64,000 bases of DNA from Nemertoderma westbladi (taxonomy: Eukaryota > Xenacoelomorpha > Nemertodermatida > Nemertodermatidae): contig JAUCBJ010007285.1 in NCBI GenBank assembly GCA_032718475.1, forward strand, positions 47,396-111,395. Direction: 5' to 3'. The notes under the pieces are model-generated. The model was not told where the DNA came from, ran no database searches, and saw only the letters and a list, made by a program, of their open reading frames with translations. The position numbers were made by a program, and so were the translations under genes. Shown here piece after piece: positions 33,345 through 43,865 of this stretch (positions are counted from its first letter, which is position 1; every line of letters begins with the position of its first letter).

Positions 33345-33660
33345 GAGTTAGTAAGAGGGTACGTAGTACCGGTTGTGGTTGTGGGCACCGCAAGCGCCAC
33401 GTAGATGGAGGTAGTTGAGTTAGTAAGAGGGTACGTAGTACCGGTTGTGGTTGTGGGCACCGCAAGCGCCACGTAGATGGAGGTAGTTGAGTTAGTAAGA
33501 GGGTACGTAGTACCGGTTGTGGTTGTGGGCACCGCAAGCGCCACGTAGATGGAGATAGAGTTAGTAAGAGGGTACGTAGTACCGGTTGTGGTTGTGGGCA
33601 CCGCAAGCCCACGTAGATGGAGGTGTAGAGTTAGTAAGAGGGTACTTAGTACCGTTAGTT
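33345..33660 (+). repeat. BEL-A 72-bp tandem repeat with GGTACGTAGTACC
   Basis: Four to five units, each with GAGTTAGTAAGAGGGTACG, TAGTACCGG, GGGCACCGCAAGCGCCACG and TAGATGGAG. The core GGTACGTAGTACC (arms GGTAC/GTACC) also fills the pol-to-ORF gap of BEL-B. Confidence 0.9.
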
Positions 33661-34330
33661 AGTTAGTGGAGTTAGAGAGTTAGTAGAGAGTTAGTAGAGG
33701 TTAGTAAGAGTTAGTAGTAGTTCACATAATTAACATACCCACTTTGCCGGCACTCAGAGCATCACATGCAGGCGAGGAAGCGTAAGGGGATAAGATTCAA
33801 AGGTAGGTGTAGAGGAGACAGGATGTAGATAGAGTAGAGGGAGTAGATGCAGAGAGTTAGCCGAGTAGAAGTAGTAGTAGAGTGATTGCGGGCACCGCAA
33901 GCGCCACGTAGATAGAGGTGGTAGTAGAGCTAGAGGTAGTAGTAGAGTTAGAGAGCTAGAGGAGTTAGTAGGGTTGGCGAGTACGATAGTTAGAGAGTGA
34001 GAGTAGTAGAGGTAGAGACGTTAGTAGAGTAGAGTTAGAGAGCTAGGAGTCAGTAGAGCAGTGGAGGAGAGTTAGTAGAGCTAGTGGAGTAGAGTTAGTA
34101 GAGCTAGTCAGTAGAGTTAGAGAGCTAAGGAGTTAGTAGAGCTAGTGGAGTAGAGTTAGTAGAGCTAGTGGAGTAGAGTTAGTAGAGCTAGTCAGTAGAG
34201 TTAGAGAGCTAAGGAGTTAGTAGAGCTAGTGGAGTAGAGTTAGTAGAGCTAGTGGAGTAGAGTTAGTAGAGCTAGTTAGCAGAGTTAGTAGAACTAGTGG
34301 AGTCAGTAGAGTTAGCAGTAAGAGAGTAGA
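33661..34330 (+). repeat. BEL-A degenerate GTTAGTAGAGCTAG repeats
   Basis: Short purine-rich repeats built from AGAGTTAGTAGAGCTAGTGG, with a longer unit repeated at 34085-34260. Non-coding. Confidence 0.85.
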
Positions 34331-34430
34331 GACCGTGGAAGTAGTAGCTAGAAAGGGCAGATAGGATAATAGCGCAGACAGGGGGAACATGGGTAAGACA
34401 AAATTAAAAATAAAAGTTAAGAATATCAGG

Positions 34431-34640
34431 ATCACCTCCAAACTACAGAAGGGCCTTCGAAGGTCTGGTAGACCACCCGGGCTGAAGGGCGAGTCGGTGT
34501 AATACAACAGCCGGCATCTAGTAGACAGGGAGGTGGATACACATATCAGAGGTGGGAGAAGCCGGAAGCGGATAGACTTGAGGGGAAGCGACTGGAAGAA
34601 GTCGCCAGGCGAGAAAGGCGGAGAGAGAGTAGTGAGTAGT
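34431..34640 (+). pseudogene. Remnant of the exonuclease/zinc-knuckle ORF in BEL-A
   Basis: Matches 53084-53290 of BEL-B closely. Translation reads YRRAF...GLVDHPGLKGESV then a stop where BEL-B has Tyr, and continues NSRHLVDRE. Only the segment just after the exonuclease domain survives, without the catalytic or knuckle parts. Confidence 0.85.
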
Positions 34641-34774
34641 AGGAATGAAACGCGTTATGTAGACGAGCTTATAATATAATATATATAATAACAATAATTA
34701 TAATCTTATAATAATTATATAATATTCGTATATATATTATACAGTATGTACCGTAGTCAAGCACAACCTTTTTC

Positions 34775-35460
34775 CAATTAGCTACTGGGACTGGGGACTA
34801 ATTGACTAGGGCGACAGGACGGGACTTAGACGGCTCCCACTAACATGATGTACACATGTGTGGGACCCGATAAGTGTGTGGTCATTAAACAACAGGGCGG
34901 AGTTCAGGATTTATTGTGAAAGCTCGTATCCTGCGGGATAAGAATCGTGCAGATGGGCACTACCGGGATACGAGTAGGAGGGGCACTTGGTGGGACCACA
35001 GGCGTGGAGAGTGAGGAGTATGAGAGGAGTATGAGAAGAGTATGGGAGGAATGTGAGAAGAGTATGAGAGGAGAACGCAAGAGAGATAGCGAGAGGTGGT
35101 GTGGAGATAGCGTGGAGAGAGTGCGGGTGCAATTCAAGTGTGGGGGGGGGGGAAGCAAGAGGCAGAGTGAGGGACGAGGATGTCCGAGAGTATGGAAGAG
35201 TTAGCGTGAAAGTGGAGCGGAGTTAGCGGTGAAAGTGTTGGGGAAACAAAAGTCGTGTGAGAGGAAGTCACGATCGGCCCGACACGGGACATCAGGAAAA
35301 CGGGGTAGCGATATCATACCCATAGGGAGCGGCCTGGAAAGCCGGCTCCGAAGAAAATAGTTCCACCCCACACCCGATAGTAGATCGGGATCCAGCGGAA
35401 TTGTAGCGCACTAGAGGTGGATGCTATCTTCTCACCGGGAAGATAGCATGGGGGGGGGAG
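34775..35460 (+). promoter_or_regulatory. BEL-A 3' cis region: hairpins and polypurine tract
   Basis: Highly similar to 54850-55410 of BEL-B. Includes the hairpin CCCGAT-5 nt-ATCGGG (35373-35389), the perfect 11-bp stem ATGCTATCTTC / GAAGATAGCAT (35421-35449) and the polypurine tract GGGGGGGGGAG ending at 35460, immediately before the LTR. The tract should prime plus-strand synthesis. The hairpins are candidates for an RNA packaging or export signal (inference). Confidence 0.7.
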
Positions 35461-36006
35461 TGTTAGCGTATTCAATTCCACTAACCAGGCCCACACAAAG
35501 TTGGTATTAGGCAATATTGGGAGTACAAGGTTGATTACCAATCAACCTTGTATCACCCCAATAAGCGGGGCGACAAACCCCAAAGGGCCTCAGACAATAG
35601 AGGTTAGAGGTCAAGGAGAGAGAGTAACAGCAGCGGGGGGGGGGGGGGGGGGAAACACTCCCAGTTCAGGGCGAGAATTAGGTTACTAGCCAATGGGGGG
35701 ACAGCAGGGCATCAGCTGAGTAACACGGTCAACCTAGGGTATATTACCGGTTGATGTTTAGTTTAGTTAGTCAGTTATCTCAGTACAGTCACGGCAGTAC
35801 GGTGACAGTTTAAGACCGTCACCGCCGTTACCAATTGTTATCCTATTTTACCGGTTTACTCATGTTATCTCATTCTGCCATTATCTGCTATCATCTATAT
35901 TATTTATGTATCAAATATTGGAACAACAACAAACTCTTTTTCCATCACACGGTGCGGCTGATGCGTACATAAACAACACCGGTCGGGATTCTCGGATCCC
36001 ATCACA
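35461..36006 (+). repeat. BEL-A 3' LTR
   Basis: 546 bp. The G run is 18 long here against 24 in the 5' LTR. It is followed by the AAATA target duplication and the remainder of the BEL-C right repeat. Confidence 0.9.
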
Positions 36007-36050
36007 AAATATTTCAAAATTTTCATGGATCTATTTGAGATATAATTCCA

Positions 36051-36129
36051 TAGTAGCCCTCCGGACAGTAGCCCCCTGGACAGTAGATCCCCAGACAGTA
36101 GCACCGTGGGGGCATTATTATGACAGTAG
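36051..36129. repeat. ACAGTAGC satellite, block 2
   Basis: Two to three modules of the same satellite as 15667-16311, cut by the Gypsy-2 LTR at 36130. The array continues at 40478. Confidence 0.9.
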
Positions 36130-36307
36130 TGTGTGGCGAGGATAATCCCACATGAAAAATCCTTGCACACAAACAATGTAATATAATGTTACAAAAATCT
36201 ACTGACTAACAGACACAACAGTGCAGTATAATTACTGAATTATCAGTACCGGTATAAGTCAGTTGCTAAGAGGCGCAGAAGTCTGTTAGATCCTTTTGGG
36301 GTGCCAT
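36130..36307 (-). repeat. Gypsy-2 3' LTR
   Basis: Read on the plus strand it runs from TGTGTGGCGAGG to GGTGCCAT. The adjacent polypurine tract GGGGGGAGG (36312-36320, minus strand) lies just inside the element, as expected. Confidence 0.9.
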
Positions 36308-36364
36308 AGTGCCTCCCCCCAGCGAGGAGGACTGGGCCGAGTTCCTGCACGAGGTGGCGATTCG

Positions 36365-36886
36365 TTAGTCAGGGAAACGGGCTGGCCGGCGGACATGACG
36401 GCCTGAGCGTGTTACAGTTGCTGGAAGTGGCGAACCAGGAGGCTGTGGAATGGGCTGGGGTGGAGGCTGCATTGGCAGGTAAGCGGCTTTCAGCCGGTCC
36501 ACAGAGACAGTATATTCTTTACCATTGCGGTCAACAATGAAGGATTTGTCACCAGCTTGGAGGACGCGGAAGGGACCATCGTAAGGTCGCTGTAAGGGTG
36601 TGCAGTGAGCATCATGGCGGATGTACACATGTGTGGCCTTGTCGAGGGCAGCAGACATGTGGACTGGTGGATCAGCGTGGAATACGACAGGAGGTGGCTG
36701 TAACTGCACGCATGTCAGCCTGCAGCTGGCGGAGGAAAGTGTCAGATGGGGCTGTGGCACGCGAGGTATCTGGCACAAACTCACCTGGCACACGCAGGGC
36801 TGTGCCATAGACAAGCTCAGCTGCTGATGCATTAGCGCCCTCGCGCCAGGCAGTACGAATGCCGAGTAGGACAAGGGGTAGTTCAT
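36365..36886 (-). pseudogene. Gypsy-2 integrase C-terminal domain
   Basis: The informative part is YDGPFRVLQAGDKSFIVDRN and VSVDRLKAAYLPMQ, the SH3-like C-terminal module of CsRn1-type integrases, followed by a Pro-rich tail with RSGRHVRRPARFPD. It is in a different frame from the catalytic core (36672-38147), so a frameshift lies near 36700. Confidence 0.8.
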
Positions 36887-38147
36887 CCATCCAATTGTGT
36901 CCGGTTAGGCGTGCCTTCAGTGCTGCTTTCAGTTGTCGGTGCAGCCGCTCCACCATACCATTGGCTGCAGGGTGGTAGGCAGTTGTGTTGCTGGTTGAGA
37001 TGCCGAGTGTTGCTCCGAGTTCGGACCAGAGGCAGCTTGTAAATTGAGGGCCACGGTCAGATGTGATGTCGTTTGGAATACCAAAGCGGGATATCCAGCC
37101 GCGAATGAGGGAGCAAACAAACGTCACAGTCTCGCTATTGGTGATTGGTATGGCCTCAGGCCAGCGTGTGAAGCGGTCTATTATTGTGAAGAGGTAGACA
37201 TTGCCCTCAGACTCTGGAAGAGGTCCAACGAGGTCGACGTGCAAACTGCCGAAACGTCGCTCTGGAGGTGGGTGTTGAGTCACGGGTGCATGCACGTGTT
37301 GGGTGACCTTTGACGCCTGGCATGGGTGGCACTCATGGCACCAGCGGCGCACATCACGCTTGAGTCCATGCCAAACGAAACGGGCAGATATGGCGCACTG
37401 TGTGGGTCGAGGCCCCGGGTGGGAGAGTCCATGAATTGCACCAAATATACAATGGGTGCATGTTGCTGGGACAATAGGGCGCGGTTTGCAGGTGGAGGTA
37501 TCGTATAGGATGGAGACATTGTTTGTCAGTTGGACATCAACAAGTGTCATGCCAGTAATGGCTGTGCGGTAGGCATTGATCTCTTCGCACCCTTGGTCAG
37601 CAGCTAACTTGGTGTAGTCAATAGTTGGGAGGGCAATGGCAGCAGAGGCACATACTGCTCGGGAGAGTGTGTCTACAAGGATGTTTCCTTTACCGCTGAT
37701 GTGCCGTACATCCGTTGTGTATTCAGCAATAAGTGAGAGATGATGAGTCTGGCGTGGTGAGCGGTTGGAATCACTGGAGAAGGCAAAAACGAGGGGTTTA
37801 TGGTCGGTATAAACCGTCAGTGGCTTGCCTTCTACATAGTGGCGGAAATGGCGGATGGCCTCATAGATGGCAAGCAGTTCCCGGTCGAAAGTGATATAGT
37901 TTTTTTCTGCGGCAGAAAGCTTTCGCGAGAAAAAACTTATTGGCTTCCAGGTGTCCTTCTGAAGTTGGGCAAGCTCCGGACCGACACTGTTGTTAGAGGC
38001 ATCAACAGTGACTGATGTGGGTACGGATGGGTCAGGGTGGTGGAGCAGTGTGGCATCTGCTAGGGCAGACTTGGTTGCCACAAAAGCCTCATTGCATGCG
38101 TAGGTCCAGGTTATGGACTGTCCCTTTCCAGCAGTGGCTGGCCTCAT
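36672..38147 (-). pseudogene. Gypsy-2 RNase H and integrase core
   Basis: 491 codons. RNase H: VTVDASNNSVG, FSRKLSAAEKNY, FDRELLAIYEAIRHFRHYVE, YTDHKPLVFAF. Integrase zinc domain: HGLSHPGPRPT...CHECHPCQASK. DDE core: HVDLVGPLP, ITSDRGPQFTS and ANGMVERLHRQLK. The motifs are intact. The RT half is in a different frame upstream, with a frameshift at about 38150-38220. Confidence 0.9.
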
Positions 38148-38224
38148 GGAGTGGGTTCAGCTTGGAGGCGAGGTATGGCATGAACCGACGGTAGAAAATG
38201 ATCATACCAAGGAAATGCTGGAGC

Positions 38225-38938
38225 TCAAGCTTTGAGGTAGGGATGGGGACATTGATAATGGCATCGACACGTGATGGGAGTGGAGAGATTCCAGTGGTAG
38301 AGACGAGGTGGCCGAGGTATTTTCAGCTCTGACTCCCCGAAGAGGCTCTTGCGGCGGTTCACAATGAGGCCGTTTGCAGCAAGCAGACGGAATACCTGGC
38401 GCAGGTGCTCAGCATGCTCCTCGGCTGTGCTGCTCGAGATGGGGATGTCGTCTAAGTAGACGAAAACATAATCAATGCCTTGCAATATGCCATCCATCAG
38501 CCGTTGGAATGCTTGTGCTGCATTCTTTAGGCCAAAGGGCATGCGTAAGAACTCATAGAGACCAAAAGGCGTGATGATGGCAGTCTTGGCAATATCATCA
38601 GCATGCATGGGGATATGGCGAAAACCCCGGATGAGGTCGATGACAGAGAAGAAACGCTTACCTGCAAGGTTATTGTTGAAATCCTGCAGGTGGGGAAGCG
38701 GGTAGCGGTCATCGATGGTAATGTCATTAAGGCGCCTGTAGTCACCGCATGGTCGCCACCCACCACTGGGTTTCGGGGCGATATGGAGAGGCGATGACCA
38801 TGGCGAGGCAGAGCGGCGTACAATACCGAGGCGTTCCATCTCATCAAACTCCGCCTTGGCGATGGCCAATTTCTCACTATCGAGGCGACGTGCGCGTGCA
38901 TGTACTGGTGGGCCCTCAGTGACAATGTGGTGCTCCAT
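38225..38938 (-). pseudogene. Gypsy-2 reverse transcriptase
   Basis: Canonical Gypsy RT: SASPWSSPLHIAPKPSGGWR, CGDYRRLNDITIDDRYPLPH, FSVIDLIRGFRHIPM, MPFGLKNAAQAFQRLMDGIL and the active site FVYLDDIPISS. The frame is lost before the thumb. The region between protease and RT (38939-39134) holds the linker in broken frames. Confidence 0.9.
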
Positions 38939-39134
38939 GTTGTGCCTGACAGGGTCATCCGGCCGGAAACGTGGAATAAGTAGTTCTGGGAAATCATCCA
39001 GTATGGCCTCGAAACCAGAGCGGACAAGATGAAGTCTACTGACTTGAGTTGGGGGGCCGCCTTGGCGGGGATTGGCCGGAGATGGTCAAGACTGATGAGT
39101 TGGAGGCCAGCAAGGTCGATGGCTAGGCGATTAG

Positions 39135-39560
39135 TTATAAAAAATCTGCACCGAGGATGGTCTGTGTCACCTCTGCAATCCAGAAGCTCTGGACAAAAGT
39201 GCGGTTGTTTCCGAGTATGAGGGAGATATCCCGTTTGACATATGTGCGGATAATTGAACCATTTGCAGCAATGAGGTCCGCAGAGTGAGTACCATGGCGG
39301 TCATTGGTGCAGGCTGGGTAAACGCTCTCATCAGCACCAGAGTCAACAAGAAACGTGCGGCCAGATCGCCAGTCCCACACCGTCATGGCCTCACTCTTCA
39401 TGGTAGAGAAAGTCTTAGAAACATTCTCTGTAGGGAATGAAAGCGATGAAGAAAACGTGGGCGAGGGAGATGGGCCGACCGCTGCCACTAGCGGCCGGCC
39501 AATGCGTTTCCCGCAGCCAGTTTGGGAGTTTTGGCTGGCAGTAGGTGGGCCATGGGACAC
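39135..39560 (-). pseudogene. Gypsy-2 aspartic protease
   Basis: The active site TFLVDSGADESVYP, then IIRTYVKRDISLILGNNRTF and ILGADFL, are the retropepsin-like order of CsRn1 elements. It overlaps the end of the Gag frame (39488) in another phase, as often seen with frameshift-expressed Pol. Confidence 0.85.
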
Positions 39561-40257
39561 CTGTCTCGCTCACAGTTGCGGGCCTTATCACCAAATCGGC
39601 TGTGGAAGTAGCAGAGGTTCTTCTGCATCTGCTGAGGTTGGCGGGTGGCAGCAGCGACAGAACCGGTGTTGAACTGGCCAGCCTGCACAATCCGGTCAGC
39701 TTCCCTGGCCAGGTCGTCAAGGTCAGCTGTAGCTGTGGCAGCGAGGACACGACGGACATCAATGGGAAGTTGGGCTAAGAAAAGTGCGCGAAAAATCGTT
39801 TCCGGATCAGCGTTAAGTCCCTTCATGCAACGTAGCAGTGCAGAAGGCAGGCGATCGCCTAGTCCATGAAGGTTGAGCAGTTCATTGTCCTTAACAGCCT
39901 GCATTTTACCAAACGTTTCGATTAGTGCAGTCTTCAGGGCATCGTAGCGGCCAATGGCGGGTGGGTTGAGGAGCAGTGCACGGACTTCGACTGCGGTCGA
40001 ATTGTCAAGTGCAGAAACAACGTGGTTGAACTTAGTCTGGTCAGCAGTGATGGCAGGCGCACGGGAGGCAAACTGGGCCTCAGCTGCACAAACCATACCT
40101 CCGGGTCAGCTGTCCAGAAAACAGGCAGTTTTAGTGCAACGGCTGTGACATACGGTCCAGTAAGGCTTGAAGTACCTGCGCTGCTAGGAGGTACCCGGTT
40201 GGCGAGGGTTTTTGAGAGTGCGTCGAATTGCTCCTCAGTAAGGACCGGTTGGGCCAT
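39488..40257 (-). pseudogene. Gypsy-2 Gag
   Basis: Starts MAQPVLTEEQFDALSKTLAN at 40257. The frame changes near 40090, after LPVFWTADPEVWF, to the 40096-39488 frame. That frame has the capsid-like helices (FNHVVSALD, RYDALKTALIETFGK, LPSALLRCMKGLN, FLAQLPIDVRRVLAA) and a CsRn1-type terminal CYFHSRFGDKARNC Cys/His motif. One single-base frameshift breaks it. Confidence 0.8.
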
Positions 40258-40288
40258 AGTGCGGTTGCGAAAAGTTCAGTTAGATTCC

Positions 40289-40299
40289 GGGTCACCAAT
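40289..40299 (-). promoter_or_regulatory. Gypsy-2 primer-binding site
   Basis: On the minus strand, ATTGGTGACCC follows the 5' LTR end (...CCCCACA) directly. TGGTGACCC is complementary to the 3' end of tRNA-Trp, the primer reported for CsRn1-type elements. Complementarity beyond nine bases is poor here. Confidence 0.65.
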
Positions 40300-40477
40300 T
40301 GTGGGGCGAGGATAATCCAACATAAAAAATCCTTGCACACAAATAATATAATATAATGTTACAAAAATCTACTGACTAACAGACACAACAGTGCAGTATA
40401 ATTACTGAATTATCAGTACCGGTATAAGTCAGTTGCTAAGAGGCGCAGAAGTCTGTTCGATCCTTTTGGGGCGCCAT
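40300..40477 (-). repeat. Gypsy-2 5' LTR
   Basis: 178 bp, paired with 36130-36307. About 96% identity by eye (7 differences). Confidence 0.9.
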
Positions 40478-41252
40478 AGTAGCTCCACGGACAGTATTAC
40501 CGTGGGTGCATTATTAGGACAGTAGCTCCCCGGACAGTAGATCCCCGGACAGTAGCACCGTGGGGGCATTATTAGGACAGTAGCCCCCCCCCCCCCCCTC
40601 CCCCCGGACAGTAGCACCATGGGTGCATTATTAGGACAGTAGCCCCCAGACAGTAGCACCATGGGCGCATTATTATGACAGTAGCCCCCCCGGACAGTAG
40701 CACCGTTGGCGCATTATTAGGACAGTAGCCCCCCCCCCCGGACAGTAGCACCTTGGGTGCATTATTAGGACAGTAGCCCCCCCCCCCCACAACCCCCGGG
40801 CAGTAGCACCATGGGTGCATTATTAGTACAGTAGCCCCCGGACAGTAGCACCAGGGGTGCATTATTAGGACAGTAGCCCCCAGCCAGTAGCACCATGGGT
40901 CCATAATTAGGACAGTAGCCCCCCGGACAGTAACACCATGGGTGCATTATTAGGACAGTAGCCCCCGGCCAGTAGCACCATGGGTGCATTATTAGGACAG
41001 TAGCCCCCCCGACAGTATCACCGTGGTTGCATTATTAGGACAGTAGCCCCCCGGACAGTAGCACCGTGGGTGCATTATTATGACAGTAGCCCCCCGGACA
41101 GTAGCACCGTGGGTGCATTATTAGGACATTAGCCCCCGGACAGTAACACCATGGGTGCATTATTAGGACAGTAGCCCCCCGGACAGTAACACCATGGGTG
41201 CATTATTAGGACAGAAGCCCCCTGGACAGTAGCACCGTGGGTGCATTATTAG
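40478..41252. repeat. ACAGTAGC satellite, block 3
   Basis: About 18 units of roughly 40-45 bp, GGACAGTAGCACC(G/A)TGGGTGCATTATTA plus a C-tract of variable length (up to ~14 Cs). It continues block 2 across Gypsy-2. Confidence 0.95.
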
Positions 41253-42404
41253 ACTGATTCATTTCTTTTTGATGGGATTTCTGCAAAATGTTCTTTAAAA
41301 TTATATTATTATTAATTTTGTGTGTCCATTGAATAGGATTTAATTAATTGTAGTGCGATAAAATCTAATCTCCGCTTTCGATTGATATAAGCCACTTGTG
41401 AAATTAATTGAGATTTAATGTGTATTTGAATTGATCGAAAATCACCCTCCATAGAAAAAAATATAAAAAATTATCATATCACTTCGTAAAGACGTCGAAT
41501 CCGATTTTTTTCAAAATTGGCTTCCCGGGCTTACATAAACCTGCCATTCCATTTCGACCGTTTCCATGTATTTTTACAAAAAACACACATCGCCACTCGA
41601 TTCAGGGCAACTTGTTACCCCGTATTCAAAATAATAATAATAATAATCAAGCCAAGTGGACGCATACGTTACAGTAAAAGCACACAATATTAATTTAATA
41701 TGTTTAACAGTTATAAAATATTTATTTAAAAGTTACCCCTTATTCAATTGTTTATAGACCAACAATTTTTTCGCGCACCAACCCCATTGTCTCAATTTTA
41801 TTATTGAGCCATTAACAGGGTATATCTCAATATCATTACTGCATCGAAATCGGCATAAGTTAATTATTAATATTTCTGACAAATTTAGTCGCATCCGAAT
41901 TACAATTAGGCCTAGGAACCACAAATTCCTGTCATCAATCTCAATTACTCGTACTGTCTATGACTTAGATTGGGGTGCAGATTAAAGGAGAGGAACATGT
42001 TCCTTCTCCCTTAGCTTCATTAATTGGCGTTTTGGTTAAATGTCTCGAATGCAGATTTCCTAAATTTTAATTTGGGTCTCACAAGTGAGCCTCGTGCTGC
42101 ACGTAGGCCCCACGAACGTGTTCTCTATGTGTATCTATTAAGATGCGTTTCCTTCTCTTTAGTTCTATAACGTAATATAACGTAAATTTAAATAAATTTA
42201 AATAAATTTAACGTAATATAACATATCACGTTATTCCGCCTCAGAAAAACCCAAGATTTATAAACATTAAATTGGATACGATTTGATTTTTGAGTAAATT
42301 GGAAGTCCGGCTTCATCCCACTTGGACGACATTGCCCACATTATTGCTGAGCTTTGTTTAACGGGAGTTGTAACTTAAAATGTATCCTATACGGGTCTAC
42401 ATCT
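41253..42404. other. AT-rich non-coding region
   Basis: No gene or RNA supported. Contains a short (AAT)n run near 41627-41648. Confidence 0.45.
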
Positions 42405-42461
42405 ACTCTACTACTACTACTACTACTACTAGGATCGGCATGCTGCATTGCAGCTGCATTT

Positions 42462-43826
42462 TTAAGAATGCTGTGCCGGCTTGTCAACAAAATTGCACCG
42501 CCACAACTCCCTATCACCCATGACATTTGCTAGATCATCCGCATCTTCAAGGCCAGTGTCCTTTAAGATGCGTCTCAAGGAAGTCATGGGCTGTCCACCA
42601 TGCTTATTCACTCCATGAGGCTGCCAAAGTACAAGATTATGCACTGGCTGGTCCTCACGGCGAAAGCAATGTCCTGCAAAGCGGAGGCGATTTTGTTCTA
42701 GTGTCAAGCTTGGGGGAACCAATGAGACACCTCCAATGTTATATAGTGTCTGGTTGGAGATGTGTGCATTGTACTTGACACAATGAACCCGGCGTAGCAT
42801 TCTTGTGAATGTGCCATCCAGAGATTTGGTGTCCTCAGCAGTTAGAGCCCAGCATGGACTCCCGTAGAGGAGTACTGGAACTACTGCTGCTCTAAATAAT
42901 CGGACCTTAAGTTTCCGATTAATTCTCGGTGACTTCCAAATCCTGGAAAGCCTATTCAAGGCTGCCCATGCCTTTCCCTTACGTATTCGAAGGTCCTCAC
43001 CTGACTTCCGGATCCATGATCCCAGGTAACAGAAGTCGTCCACATGCTCAAGCATACCATCCTTTGAGCTTATGCTCATCCGATCAGAGACTTGCTGAGG
43101 ACTTTCAAAGTTAACGGTCAGAATTTTGGTCTTTCTGGAGTTAATAAAAAGACCAACACTAGAAGCAGCATGTTCTAATGAGCTGAGGAGCCGTTGGGCT
43201 CCGTCTAATGATTCTGAGAGTACTCCTAAGTCATCAGCAAAGTCTAGATCAGTTAGGTACTTGGCAGGATTTCCTCGACTTCTGGAACCAGTAGGTGGAG
43301 TTATCATCACCCCATCATCATTATGATGATCTAAGGACATGCGTAGAACATAGTCAACCAACCACAATAATGAACAAGAATGGTGCAAGTGTGTCTCCTT
43401 GGAGGACGCCCCATAACACTTCAAATGGTTCTGTGTCACCGTAGACACAAATGTTGTCGAACCATCGTATACTGATCTGATTGCTGCAATAATTTCATCA
43501 GGAATCCCATATAATGAAAGTATGCTGAACATACGTGAGCGAGAGACTGAATCAAAGGCCCTGAAGAAGTCAACAAAGATAACAGCCAGATGCCTGTCTT
43601 TCTTTTTTGATAATTCTTCAATTATCCTTCTAAGTGCCAAAATGGGCTCCATGGTCCCACGACCTTTACGGAACCCATTCTGATTTCCACGGAGCAGTCT
43701 CTCAATGGGATCCCTGATGCGATTTAATAGAATCCTATTGTATAGCTTTGCAGCAATCGAGATCAATGAGATTCCCCGAAAAGAACCATAGAGTGTTAGG
43801 TTGCCCTTCTTGGGAACTGGCACCAA
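42462..43826 (-). pseudogene. LINE-1 copy 1 reverse transcriptase
   Basis: RT signatures: RGISLISIAAKLYNRILLNR, NQNGFRKGRGTMEPI, LAVIFVDFFRAFDSVSR, and the catalytic LDFADDLGVLSES. The tract normally reading LQGDTLAP is out of frame (about 43375-43440), so two compensating frameshifts occur there. The C-terminus has LYGSPCWALTAEDTKSLD, RLRFAGHCFRREDQ and NLVLWQPHGVN. Confidence 0.85.
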
Positions 43827-43865
43827 CTTATTTGTTTTAATTTCTTGTGGGACTCTTGTTGTTCG

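Larger units (their letters stand above)
30478..36006 (+). mobile_element. BEL-A, non-autonomous LTR retrotransposon (pol deleted)
   Basis: Two direct LTRs (30478-31030 and 35461-36006) begin TGTTAGCG and end ATCACA or GTCACA. They are flanked by the 5-bp duplication AAATA (30473-30477 and 36007-36011). The unoccupied homologous site is present once at 16927-16931. Inside are gag-like frames (31110-33215), tandem repeats, a ~200-bp remnant of the BEL-B exonuclease ORF (34431-34640) and a 3' region nearly identical to BEL-B's. No protease, RT, RNase H or integrase is present. It must have used proteins from a BEL-B-like relative. Confidence 0.9.
36130..40477 (-). mobile_element. Gypsy-2, CsRn1-like Ty3/Gypsy element with both LTRs
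   Basis: 4.35 kb, flanked by the 5-bp duplication AGTAG (36125-36129 and 40478-40482) inside the ACAGTAGC satellite. LTRs of 178 bp (36130-36307 and 40300-40477) differ at 7 positions by direct count. On the minus strand: PBS, gag, protease, RT, RNase H, integrase, polypurine tract. A PBS fitting tRNA-Trp and the integrase tail VSVDRLKAAYLP suggest the CsRn1 clade. Several frameshifts make this copy defective. Confidence 0.9.

Noticed and set aside
34911-35158. Ser/Leu-rich minus-strand frames near 35 kb
   Set aside because: Antisense of the conserved non-coding 3' region of BEL-A. Composition only.
40478-41252. CRISPR-like appearance of regularly spaced repeats
   Set aside because: Units abut without unique spacers, the context is eukaryotic transposon-rich DNA, and no cas-like gene exists. 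It is a satellite.
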